The notes under the pieces were generated by a model that saw only the letters and a program-made list of their open reading frames with translations, was not told the origin of the DNA and searched no databases. A stretch of DNA of 64,000 nt from Vibrio penaeicida. GTDB taxonomy: Bacteria > Pseudomonadota > Gammaproteobacteria > Enterobacterales > Vibrionaceae. Position numbers and translations under genes: made by a program. Positions 27,993 through 36,590 of the stretch are shown here, one piece after another (the stretch's first letter is position 1; every line of letters begins with the position of its first letter). The DNA is taken from assembly GCF_030689305.1 (NCBI RefSeq), contig NZ_JAUYVM010000025.1:1-64000 (forward strand), given 5' to 3'.

Positions 27993-30900
27993 GTGAACAT
28001 TACCCAGTTAATTAATCAACTCAAAGACAAACACATCCACTTGTATGTGGAAGACGGCAAATTAAAAAGCCGCGCAGCAAGCGGGTTGATAACCACCGAA
28101 ATTGGACACCAAATAAAAGAGAATAAGGCGGAAATTCTCAGTTGGTTCCAGCACCAAGATTTGCTAAAAAAGCCGATCTTACCGAGAAAAATTGAACCAG
28201 AAACGTTCCCGTTGTCGTTTTCCCAAAAACGCTTGTGGACGATCGATAAAATTGAAGGCAGCAACGAACACTACAATATGCCGTGTGCATACCAAGTTTC
28301 AGGTCGATTAGATGAGCAAAAGCTCGAAGCAACATTTGAAGCGCTTATCCATAACCACCCGATGCTCAAAACCGTCTATTCCGAGCAAGAAGAGGCGCAA
28401 TTTCTAGTGGAGCGCCCTGCGTTTACACTCAATATCGTTGATCTTTCTGATGTGCCAGAACACCAAGCCGAAAAAGCGGTGTATGAATACCGTTTGTCTG
28501 ATGCTTGCACTCCGTTTGATCTGAGCCAAGACTGCATGCTCAGAGCGGCATATCTAAAGTTGCCAAATAGCGTCAGTGTATTGGTTATTAATATCCACCA
28601 CATCGCAGCAGATGGTTGGTCTATGGAGATATTAATCAACGAGATTATCGAGAGATACGAGTCAGGAAATATCCAGGTTACCAACAAAACAAACAAACCT
28701 GATTACTTCGATTACGCATCGTGGCAAAAAGAGTTATACCAGTCTGGCGCCTACGGCAGCCAACTTTCTTTCTGGAAAGAGACATTAAAAGACGCCCCAG
28801 CAACGCATTCGCTTCCCGTTAATCTTTTTCGTACAGAGCAGGGCAACCCTCCAATTCATGCCAACAACAAACAGGTTGCGAGTGTCGTTAATGCCCCTTT
28901 TAGTGCGGAGTTGAGTCACTCTTTAAGGATGACGGCTGCCCGATTAAATTGCAGCTTGTTCGAGTTGATGTACGGATTGTTTGCTATTGCTACAAGTGCA
29001 AGCAGTGAATCAAATGATGTGTTGATGGGGACAGCTGTTGCAGGGCGTAATCGACCTGAATTAATGGATCTGGTTGGATTTTGTGTCAATACCTTGGTAT
29101 TGCGATTACAAGTCTCGCCGACAGACTCAGTGGAGAAAACGTTACTGAAAGCCATTCAAGTGGTGAGGAATGCGCAAGATCATCAAGACGTGCCATTCGA
29201 TTACATCGTTGATGAGATTAACCCCGTTAGAAATGCTTCTCAAAATCCACTATTCCAAATCATGTTTTTGCTGGACTCAGTTGGTCCAAGTAATGTTTAC
29301 ATTGCTGATATTCCGATGAAATTAATGGATCCTTGTGAGCAAAAGAGAAAGTTTGATCTCACGGTCAGTGTGAAAGACAGTGGCGCTGATATGACCGTGA
29401 ATTTCGAGTACGACAGCAACAAGTTTGATCCTCGCTTTATCGCCGATTTTATGGAGCGTTACTCGTTACTTGCTCAATCATTCTCCCATCAGTTAAGCAC
29501 GCCAGTAGAGTGTTTTGATTGGTTTAAAGGGACAGATCTTAAGCCGTCGGTATTGAGCCACTGGCAAGATCCAAATGAACATAGGCCTGTTCTTGAGGTG
29601 TGGAAAGAGGTCGTTTCACGTTTTCCTAGCCATGTTGCGCTGCAAGAAAATGGGCATACGCTGACCTACAGAGAACTCGACGAGAAAACGGATTTATTAG
29701 CCAGTCATTTAAAGCGACTTGGCGCCAAGCCAGAATCCATTATCCCTGTTTTCCTTCCCCGTGGTATGGACGTATTTGTATCCGAGTTAGCGATTCTAAA
29801 AGCTGGAGCCGCGTTTTTACCGATCGATTCCAAATGCCCGACTTCGCGCCTTGAATTCATATTATCGGATTGTGAGGCGTCGATAGTGATATCGAATGAG
29901 CTCATACACTTGGCATTTTTGGGCGATACGATTTCTCTAAACCCCCATTTTTGGGAGCAGTTGGCCTCTGATGAGTCGGTAATATTACCAGCAGAAGATA
30001 GGTCGCTCGATTCCCTTGCCTATGTGATTTACACCTCTGGTTCCACTGGTATGCCAAAAGGCGTGTTAGTGAAAGACATTGGGCTATTGCAAGTTAGCCA
30101 GTGGCAAATGTTGGACTTTGATATTTCCGAGCAATCGGTGACGACTCAAATGGCTTCTATTGCATTTGATGCGTCGGTTGGCGAAGTATGGGCTTTCTTA
30201 TTGTCTGGTGCGTGTGTTGCCATTATTGACGAAGACGCCAAGCGTTGCCCAAATGCTTTATTACAAAAGATGCGCGAGCTTAGTATTTCGCACAGTTTCA
30301 TTCCTACTGCATTGATGGAAGCCATTGCTTCGGAGTCTGACTATTGTGATATGCCTGACCTTCGTTACATCATCACGGCAGGTGAAGCACTGCACTCTGT
30401 ATCGTTCCCTTTCTCAGACAATGTACAAGTGGTGAACGCCTATGGACCAAGTGAAAACTCGGTTGTTGCAACGCGTTATCTAGTACAAGGCACCGAAACG
30501 CAAAGCCCTCCGATTGGCACGCCAGTTAAAGGCGTTGAATTGTGCGTGGTTAAAGGGAATCAATTAGCGCCAGTTGGTGTTCTCGGTGAGCTATTCCTAG
30601 GTGGGAATGGTGTATCGCGTGGGTATTTGAATCAGCCAGAACAGACAAAAAATAAGTTTATTGCTAATCCTTTTGAGCAATTAAGGTCGGATAGGCTGTA
30701 TCGCACTGGTGACTTAGTACGCATGAACTTTGAAGGCGAATTGGAGTTTGTACGACGCGCTGACGACCAAGTTCAATTGCATGGGTATCGAATTGAGTTT
30801 GGGGAGCTGACGCACAGAATAACCGCCTCTGGTTTAGTGGCAAGTGTCGCGATTGCAATAGTTGGAGAAGGGGGGCAGCAACGGTTGTTCGCTTTTGTAA

Positions 30901-32729
30901 CAGCAAAAAATGATGAACAAAATCACACGGATTTATCTCGGGATCTGCTATCGCAACTGACTGCTTGGTTCCCTAGCTATATGGTGCCTACGGTTGAAGT
31001 CGTAGACACGTTACCTTTAACTCAGAACGGCAAAGTCGATAAATCGTTTTTGCAAGAGAGAGCGAAGTCTAGAAAGCTAAGAACAGACATTGGGTTACCT
31101 CGTACTCCACAAGAAAGTGTGGTTATAGAAGCCTTTTCAAAAGTGCTTCAAGTGGAAGACATCAGTATCTTTGATGATTTCTTTATGCTTGGTGGGCACT
31201 CCCTTTCAGTACTGAGTTTGGCGTCTTATCTTAAACGCCAAAATTGGGTCGTGACTGCGGAGCAAATTTATCAAAATGCCACTCCTTCAGCGCTGGCTTC
31301 GATTATCAAACCGCATAGCTCAATAGCGGTGGAAGACACTCAGGAAGTGGAAGAAACCTTTCCGTTGCTTGCCAACCATCATTGGTTACTCAATCGGTAC
31401 AACGTTAACCACTGTAACTCGTCTGCCCTTATTGATTTTGAAGTATCGATAGAAGGCGAGTATTTGAATCAATCTATTGCTCAAATTCTAAAACATCATG
31501 ATGGCATGAGAAGGGTATTGATTTCAGATGAATCGGGGGAGCGTCAGCAAAAAGTTCAGCCATTTTCCAAATTAGCCCCTTGGTGGTTTACAGAAGATCT
31601 TTCCGATGTCGATGAGGAAGCATTACCGCAAGCACTAGCAGAAACCTGCCAAGGCTACCAAGTGTCTCTGCATATTGAAGAGTGCCTTTTTAAAGCCGTG
31701 CTGTTTGATCTTGGGCGAGAACGAGGACAACGACTGCTGCTCGTTATGCATAGATTATTGATAGACCCATATTGTTACATGTTTTTTATGGACGACCTCT
31801 ATCAAGGGTATGAGTCAGCCAGACAAGGTAAGCCCATTACATTGCCTGAAAAAACGCTGTCTGTGGCGGAATGGAGTCGGTGGCAATATGAGTATGCTCA
31901 AGGTAAAGCAAAAGACTATTTCCCATATTGGAAAAATTTGTCTTGGGAAAAGTGTCTACCTCTATCGGAAGACCCTAATTTATCGTTGCCAGAAGAGGTT
32001 CCTGAGGTGCTGGCACCGGAATTACTTTTGAGCCAGCTGAGCGTAGAAGAAACGACCAATCTCAATACGGCAAGTACGCTTTCTGGGTACGCTCACGATG
32101 TCATTCTAATTACAGCCATGGTGAAAACCTATGGTTCGTTCAGTGGCAGCGACGCTGTCTTTTTGGTCTTTATGAATAATGGGCGCTCTATTTCAGGTGC
32201 TCGCCATTTGGATTTGACCAGAACATTGGCTTGGTTGCCAAACTATTACAATTTGATGTTCGATCTAACGGAGGCTCAAACCCTTCAAAATGCAGTCAAA
32301 AATGTGGCTGAGACACTCGAAAAATTGAACGATGTTGGGCTGTCATTTAGCGCTCTAAAATACATGTGTGAGGATCAGGAAATTCGTCAAACGATGGCTG
32401 AGATCCCTCGTTTTCATTTTGAATTTGGCTACATACCAAGCAACTCCATCAAAGGCGATGAGCCCGAATTCAGAAAGCTAATGAAACTGGCACAAGAATC
32501 CCAAGGTTACCTTGATGATGTGATGTACAAAGACACACCACCACTCATCAAAACCTACCCTGTTGGTGATCGTCTACATATGCACTGGGGCTACTCCCCA
32601 ACCCAGTTTACACGTGAATATGTAGAGAAAATGAACACCACATTCCACCACTATATCAATGAAGTTGTCTCCACTTTGCTGTCGGTTCATACCGCAGAAG
32701 AGACCATCCAATCTGCCAAAATCGACTAA
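27993..32729 (+). CDS. Terminal NRPS: docking-C-A-T-degenerate E domain
   Basis: A 1578-residue synthetase starting at GTG 27993, 8 bases after GGAG and 2 bases after the stop of the first NRPS. Residues 1-55 (NITQLINQLKDKHIHLYVEDG) form a TubC-type docking domain. C3 has an intact HHIAADG (about 201), A4 has YTSGSTGMPKG (about 679) and pocket residues D-A-G-S-I-A-A-V-V, loosely aromatic-like, and T4 has GGHS (about 1067). Residues about 1120-1578 align with epimerization domains (HHDGMRR, LPEKTLSVAEWSRW, DLTRTLAWLPNYYN), but HHxxxDxxSW reads HRLLIDPYCY and the EGHGRE segment reads FMNNGRS, so both catalytic residues are missing. There is no thioesterase or reductase, leaving product release unexplained. 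Confidence 0.92.
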   Translation: MNITQLINQLKDKHIHLYVEDGKLKSRAASGLITTEIGHQIKENKAEILSWFQHQDLLKKPILPRKIEPETFPLSFSQKRLWTIDKIEGSNEHYNMPCAYQVSGRLDEQKLEATFEALIHNHPMLKTVYSEQEEAQFLVERPAFTLNIVDLSDVPEHQAEKAVYEYRLSDACTPFDLSQDCMLRAAYLKLPNSVSVLVINIHHIAADGWSMEILINEIIERYESGNIQVTNKTNKPDYFDYASWQKELYQSGAYGSQLSFWKETLKDAPATHSLPVNLFRTEQGNPPIHANNKQVASVVNAPFSAELSHSLRMTAARLNCSLFELMYGLFAIATSASSESNDVLMGTAVAGRNRPELMDLVGFCVNTLVLRLQVSPTDSVEKTLLKAIQVVRNAQDHQDVPFDYIVDEINPVRNASQNPLFQIMFLLDSVGPSNVYIADIPMKLMDPCEQKRKFDLTVSVKDSGADMTVNFEYDSNKFDPRFIADFMERYSLLAQSFSHQLSTPVECFDWFKGTDLKPSVLSHWQDPNEHRPVLEVWKEVVSRFPSHVALQENGHTLTYRELDEKTDLLASHLKRLGAKPESIIPVFLPRGMDVFVSELAILKAGAAFLPIDSKCPTSRLEFILSDCEASIVISNELIHLAFLGDTISLNPHFWEQLASDESVILPAEDRSLDSLAYVIYTSGSTGMPKGVLVKDIGLLQVSQWQMLDFDISEQSVTTQMASIAFDASVGEVWAFLLSGACVAIIDEDAKRCPNALLQKMRELSISHSFIPTALMEAIASESDYCDMPDLRYIITAGEALHSVSFPFSDNVQVVNAYGPSENSVVATRYLVQGTETQSPPIGTPVKGVELCVVKGNQLAPVGVLGELFLGGNGVSRGYLNQPEQTKNKFIANPFEQLRSDRLYRTGDLVRMNFEGELEFVRRADDQVQLHGYRIEFGELTHRITASGLVASVAIAIVGEGGQQRLFAFVTAKNDEQNHTDLSRDLLSQLTAWFPSYMVPTVEVVDTLPLTQNGKVDKSFLQERAKSRKLRTDIGLPRTPQESVVIEAFSKVLQVEDISIFDDFFMLGGHSLSVLSLASYLKRQNWVVTAEQIYQNATPSALASIIKPHSSIAVEDTQEVEETFPLLANHHWLLNRYNVNHCNSSALIDFEVSIEGEYLNQSIAQILKHHDGMRRVLISDESGERQQKVQPFSKLAPWWFTEDLSDVDEEALPQALAETCQGYQVSLHIEECLFKAVLFDLGRERGQRLLLVMHRLLIDPYCYMFFMDDLYQGYESARQGKPITLPEKTLSVAEWSRWQYEYAQGKAKDYFPYWKNLSWEKCLPLSEDPNLSLPEEVPEVLAPELLLSQLSVEETTNLNTASTLSGYAHDVILITAMVKTYGSFSGSDAVFLVFMNNGRSISGARHLDLTRTLAWLPNYYNLMFDLTEAQTLQNAVKNVAETLEKLNDVGLSFSALKYMCEDQEIRQTMAEIPRFHFEFGYIPSNSIKGDEPEFRKLMKLAQESQGYLDDVMYKDTPPLIKTYPVGDRLHMHWGYSPTQFTREYVEKMNTTFHHYINEVVSTLLSVHTAEETIQSAKID

Positions 32730-32742
32730 CGGAAACTATGAA

Positions 32743-33612
32743 ATGGAACATTCAAAATTAAGTATCATAATACCGACATATAACGCTCAAGACCTGCTCC
32801 GCGAAACACTGGATTGTCTGGTTGATCAAACGGTAAGCACGGATTTATATGAAGTCATTATTGCCGACGATGGCTCATCGGATAACACAAAAGAAGTCGT
32901 ACAAGATTTTTCTTCTCTGTTAGATATTCACTATTACTACCAAGAGGATGATGGCTTTCGATTAGCTGCGGCAAGAAACCTTGGGCTCGAACATGCCAAA
33001 TACCCTCTGGTTTTGTTTTTTGACTGCGGAATGATCGCTACCGAAGATTTGGTAGAAAAACACTTAATGGCGCATAAAGACCAACCCGATTCCGTGTTGA
33101 TTGGGCTGTCGTATGGCGTGGAAGAGTATTCAACCGAGAACGCCAAAGAACTTACTCAACTTATCAATACACTTGATCGTACCGAGTTGTTTAGCGAGCT
33201 GTCTCAACGCAAGAATTTGTATGATTGCCGATATGACACTTGCCAAGAAATCGATTTCGACCTGTCGAAAACACGCGCCCCCTGGGTGATGTGCTGGGGA
33301 GGGCATGTGTCTTGTTCCACTCAGACGCTCAAGCAAATCGGAGGCTGTGATGAAGCCTTTAGAAGCTGGGGTGGCGAAGATGTCGATATGGCTATTCGGT
33401 TATTTGAACATGGTTGCCAGTTTACGGTGTTGAAGTCGTTACACGCGATACACAAACCCCATTACCGGTGTGGTGAAAGCAATAAAGCCTCTTCAATGGA
33501 AAACATCAAATACATCGTAAATAAGTATAAACAGCCAGACGTGAGTTTACTTTCGGAGCATGGATGGGAAGCCATATTTAAAATGACATTAAGAGAAGCG
33601 GAAGCGGTCTAA
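32743..33612 (+). CDS. Family 2 glycosyltransferase (GT-A fold) of the NRPS cluster
   Basis: The 289-residue enzyme opens with LSIIIPTYNAQDLL and has the nucleotide-sugar signature VIIADDGSSDNT, then FDCG in place of the DxD metal site, and the C-terminal acceptor motif GGCDEAFRSWGGEDVDMAIR (galactosyltransferase 7C type with the ED pair). It lacks membrane segments, so it is probably a soluble enzyme adding one sugar, as ValG-type enzymes do, rather than a polymerase. ATG 32743 lies 13 bases after the NRPS stop with GGAAAC upstream. The position inside the operon suggests that the peptide or its carrier is glycosylated. The missing second Asp of DxD should be checked. Confidence 0.85.
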   Translation: MEHSKLSIIIPTYNAQDLLRETLDCLVDQTVSTDLYEVIIADDGSSDNTKEVVQDFSSLLDIHYYYQEDDGFRLAAARNLGLEHAKYPLVLFFDCGMIATEDLVEKHLMAHKDQPDSVLIGLSYGVEEYSTENAKELTQLINTLDRTELFSELSQRKNLYDCRYDTCQEIDFDLSKTRAPWVMCWGGHVSCSTQTLKQIGGCDEAFRSWGGEDVDMAIRLFEHGCQFTVLKSLHAIHKPHYRCGESNKASSMENIKYIVNKYKQPDVSLLSEHGWEAIFKMTLREAEAV

Positions 33613-33615
33613 CTG

Positions 33616-34953
33616 ATGGAAGCTGTCTTGAACAAAAAATTAGGTAAAGCTTTCCATATCATTTGGTTTGGGCAACTGGTCAGCCAACTAGGTACCGCAA
33701 CGACCAGTTTCGCCTTGTTGGTTTGGATGGCACAGAATGGTCAGTCGACGACGGCATTTGCTTTAGGGCTTGTCTGGTTTTTCTTGCCAAGCGCCATTCT
33801 TTCGCCATGGATAGGCGGTATTGTCGACCGCTTTAACCTGAAAAAACTGGCGATAGTGTCCGATCTACTCGCGGGTGTCTTTACCGTTGTTATGCTGCTT
33901 TTAGCGTATTTCGATGTTCTAGAAATGTGGCATGTATACATCATGGCGGTGTTTAGTTCAGTTCCGAGCCTTTTGCAAAGAACCACATTTACGGTGTTGA
34001 TTCCTAAACTGGTGGGGAGCGAATTAATAGGAAAAGCCAATGCGCGCTTTACCATTATTGATGCTGGGTCGAGAGTTGTTTCGGCTTTACTTGCGACAAG
34101 TTTGTTGTCCGTCGTTGGTTTAGCCGGCGTCATGTTGATTGACTTGTTAACCCTGCTGGTGGCGGTATTGAGCTTGCTCTTGGTGAGGCTGCCTAAAGAA
34201 GTGTGTGAACCCGTTAAAAAAGCAGACGGTGATTCCGCGTCTTGGCGATTTAGCGATAACGTGATGCCGGTTTTGAACGAGCTTAAAGCGTCACCGTTCC
34301 TCTTTATGGTGCTGACGTATTTGTTGGCGGCAAATTTCATCACATCGCTGGTCACTGGGCTGATGGCACCTATGTTACTGGCCAGCTTCACGGTGGAAAG
34401 TATTGGTGTATTAATGTCTGTAGGCGCGGTAGGTGCGTTAGTCGGAGCAGTAATTTTGTCAGCGAAAACGCCTAAACGCCTCGTTTTGTGGATGTTCTCA
34501 ATCAATATTGTCAGCGGTATTTTGATCATACTGGCCGGCATTACCACTCATTTACCCCTTATGTACATTACGGTGTTTGTCATGATGTTCATTTCACCGT
34601 TAATGAGCGTATGCGACCGCACATTCTGGCAACAGAGAATCAAAGAATCCATTCGAGGCCGTTTCTTTGCACTGCAAGGTGCAATGTACATGACCGTTTT
34701 CCCGGTTGCGACCTTAGTTGGTGGGGGCTTAGCCGACGGTGTCTTTGCGCCAATACTGTCGTATTTGAGTCAATCTGGTGATCTTCTACCAACATGGTTC
34801 GGTGATCAGAAAGGGCGAGAGCTAGGGCTAATGTATGCCGCTGTTGGTGGAATTGCCGTGGTGTTTTCCATTGCTATTTTAGTTTGGTGGAAGCTTTCTG
34901 CGTATAGGAATGATGGAAAGTTCATTTCAACTGAAGCCAGTTCGCTTTCATAA
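33616..34953 (+). CDS. MFS exporter of the NRPS cluster
   Basis: The 445-residue protein has about 12 membrane segments and the MFS_3/DHA3-type start FHIIWFGQLVSQLGTATTSFALLVW, with GGIVDRFNLKKL as the loop between segments 2 and 3. This subfamily contains macrolide-efflux-like and siderophore/peptide exporters frequently encoded next to NRPS genes. It starts 3 bases after the glycosyltransferase stop, so it is cotranslated with the biosynthetic genes. Export of the finished product and self-protection are the likely roles. Confidence 0.88.
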   Translation: MEAVLNKKLGKAFHIIWFGQLVSQLGTATTSFALLVWMAQNGQSTTAFALGLVWFFLPSAILSPWIGGIVDRFNLKKLAIVSDLLAGVFTVVMLLLAYFDVLEMWHVYIMAVFSSVPSLLQRTTFTVLIPKLVGSELIGKANARFTIIDAGSRVVSALLATSLLSVVGLAGVMLIDLLTLLVAVLSLLLVRLPKEVCEPVKKADGDSASWRFSDNVMPVLNELKASPFLFMVLTYLLAANFITSLVTGLMAPMLLASFTVESIGVLMSVGAVGALVGAVILSAKTPKRLVLWMFSINIVSGILIILAGITTHLPLMYITVFVMMFISPLMSVCDRTFWQQRIKESIRGRFFALQGAMYMTVFPVATLVGGGLADGVFAPILSYLSQSGDLLPTWFGDQKGRELGLMYAAVGGIAVVFSIAILVWWKLSAYRNDGKFISTEASSLS

Positions 34954-34966
34954 ATGGGGATAGACA

Positions 34967-35617
34967 ATGATCTGCAAAAGCATTTCTAGACTACATCATT
35001 TTGAGCACATTAAAGCACTTTTAGGCTCGGAGATATTACTCAATACCCCGAAGCCTAAAGGCTTATCTATTTCGATTGATGATGGACCTAATCCATACGC
35101 TCACGCCATGATCAAATTGTTCAAACGCGAAAACATTTCTGCCAGCTTTTTTGTTTTGGCGACGAAGGTGCAACAAAACCCTGAAATCGCAAGATGTTTG
35201 TTAGAAGAAGAGCATGAATTGTGCGTGCACGGTTATGATCACACCATTATTACGGATATAACGCCAGATGCTTTTCAGCGATCTTTACATCGATTTGATG
35301 ACGTAATGCGTGAGCACAACCTTCCGTATAAGAAAATCTATCGTCCACCGAATGGCGAGATCGCCCCCGAATATGTCGAAGTATTGAAAGCGGAAGGATT
35401 CCAAACGGTGCTTTGGTCGCTCGATTCCTTTGACTGGGAATTCAATTCAAAACAAATACAGGCGCATTTTGAACAGCAACGTGACCTCCATCAATTGACT
35501 CTATTTCACGATGGCGTGATAGGCGGTTCGCCGTTTTCTACTCTCAAGTCACTAGTTGCGTTAATAAGGTTATGTAAGAAGAAACAGATCCCAATTGTTC
35601 CAATGAATTTGGGTTAA
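34967..35617 (+). CDS. NodB-type polysaccharide deacetylase of the NRPS cluster
   Basis: The 216-residue protein has all five NodB-homology motifs: SIDDGPN (metal Asp and base), HGYDH (metal His pair), YRPPNGE, WSLDSFDW and LFHDG. Family 4 carbohydrate esterases of this kind remove N-acetyl groups from GlcNAc-containing molecules. There is no signal peptide, so unlike cell-wall deacetylases it should act in the cytoplasm. Next to a glycosyltransferase and an acyltransferase, the likely job is to unmask the amine of an amino sugar attached by the neighbouring glycosyltransferase. The gene begins 13 bases after the exporter stop with GGGGATAG upstream. Confidence 0.88.
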   Translation: MICKSISRLHHFEHIKALLGSEILLNTPKPKGLSISIDDGPNPYAHAMIKLFKRENISASFFVLATKVQQNPEIARCLLEEEHELCVHGYDHTIITDITPDAFQRSLHRFDDVMREHNLPYKKIYRPPNGEIAPEYVEVLKAEGFQTVLWSLDSFDWEFNSKQIQAHFEQQRDLHQLTLFHDGVIGGSPFSTLKSLVALIRLCKKKQIPIVPMNLG

Positions 35618-35629
35618 ATAGGAAAAAAT

Positions 35630-36496
35630 ATGAGCAATGTCGAGTTGGTAAAAGCGTATACAGAAGATTTACCCGACCTTAAACATTTATTCATGCCGCC
35701 AAACTTAGGTTACGTTCCATGGGAACGATATGTGAGAACCTTTACGCTGACAAAACCTGAAAAGTTTGAGGATCCTTACATTGGTCTTGGGCTTAAAGTG
35801 GGGGATAAATGGGTGGGTTTTCTCGGCATGGTTCGCTCTTTTCGGGAAATTCAAGGTATCGAGACGGAAGTGAATAACATGTCTACGATGACCGTTCTAC
35901 CCGAATACAGAACGCAGAGCTTAAGGCTATTTAGAGCATTGAAAACGCTTAAAACAGCTCTGTTTACCTGTCTTACGCCTAGTCCTGTTACAGAGAAAGT
36001 ATCGATAAAGACGCTGGGTGCCAGCGTTCATTCCGATAAGTATCAGGTGCTTTCAGAAAGCTCTCAGGATCCCTCCACGGTTACTGTTGTTAGCGACCTT
36101 GATCAAATACAACAACGAATAGATAGCCAGTGGACAGGTTTGTTTGACGAGCATTCTCAAGAAGCGTGTTTTTTTGTGCTTGTTGAGTGCGAACAGAGTG
36201 AATGCCTGCTTTTACTGACAGAGCGCACCTTGCAGGAGGAGCAGTATGTAGAAGTATTGTTTTACTCAGATGTGGATTTCTTTAGTAGGTGGGCGGATAA
36301 AATATCGTCCAAGCTTGTTTCTTCTTATGATGTGAAGGGCGTTATTTTGGATGTTGTAGATACGCCTAATGTACTATTGGATCCAACGAAACAACTTGCG
36401 ATGAAGGAACCCAACCTAGTGGTTAGGTTTGGTGAAGGCCCATTGTCCGTCCCTTTCATATCACTTTACTCTGAAATAACCAAAATGGGCATGTAA
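35630..36496 (+). CDS. GNAT-like acyltransferase of the NRPS cluster
   Basis: The 288-residue protein has a GNAT-like N-terminal half: KWVGFLGMVRSF, then NMSTMTVLPEYRTQSLRLFR where the acetyl-CoA loop belongs, and VSIKTLGASV in place of the usual N-x-x-K-x-G-F. The glycine-rich loop R-x-x-G-x-G/A is replaced by RTQSLR, so the acyl donor may be unusual. The C-terminal 130 residues have no match I recognise. It starts 12 bases after the deacetylase gene and ends the six-gene unit. An acyl transfer to the freed sugar amine or to the N-terminal proline is a reasonable but unproven role. Confidence 0.6.
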   Translation: MSNVELVKAYTEDLPDLKHLFMPPNLGYVPWERYVRTFTLTKPEKFEDPYIGLGLKVGDKWVGFLGMVRSFREIQGIETEVNNMSTMTVLPEYRTQSLRLFRALKTLKTALFTCLTPSPVTEKVSIKTLGASVHSDKYQVLSESSQDPSTVTVVSDLDQIQQRIDSQWTGLFDEHSQEACFFVLVECEQSECLLLLTERTLQEEQYVEVLFYSDVDFFSRWADKISSKLVSSYDVKGVILDVVDTPNVLLDPTKQLAMKEPNLVVRFGEGPLSVPFISLYSEITKMGM

Positions 36497-36507
36497 GGCT
36501 TAAGCGA

Positions 36508-36536
36508 AAAGTGCGGTACTGAATGTATCGCACTTT
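36508..36536. terminator. Hairpin at the end of the NRPS cluster
   Basis: AAAGTGCG (36508-36515) pairs perfectly with CGCACTTT (36529-36536), with an additional inner TAC/GTA pair. It lies between convergent units and could act on both; there is no long T run. Confidence 0.55.
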
Positions 36537-36590
36537 ATAGCACTTAAGGTTCTTTCTGGCTAAAAGGCGAAATAGCCTAGGTTAGGGGCT

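Noticed and set aside
32659..32742. Earlier start for the glycosyltransferase, overlapping the NRPS end
   Set aside because: The extra 28 residues do not resemble GT2 proteins, and ATG 32743 begins right before the conserved first strand.
33741..34547. 268-codon open frame on the minus strand inside the MFS exporter gene
   Set aside because: It mirrors the codon pattern of the real gene, has no ribosome site and no recognisable domain; the plus-strand frame encodes a clear 12-segment transporter.
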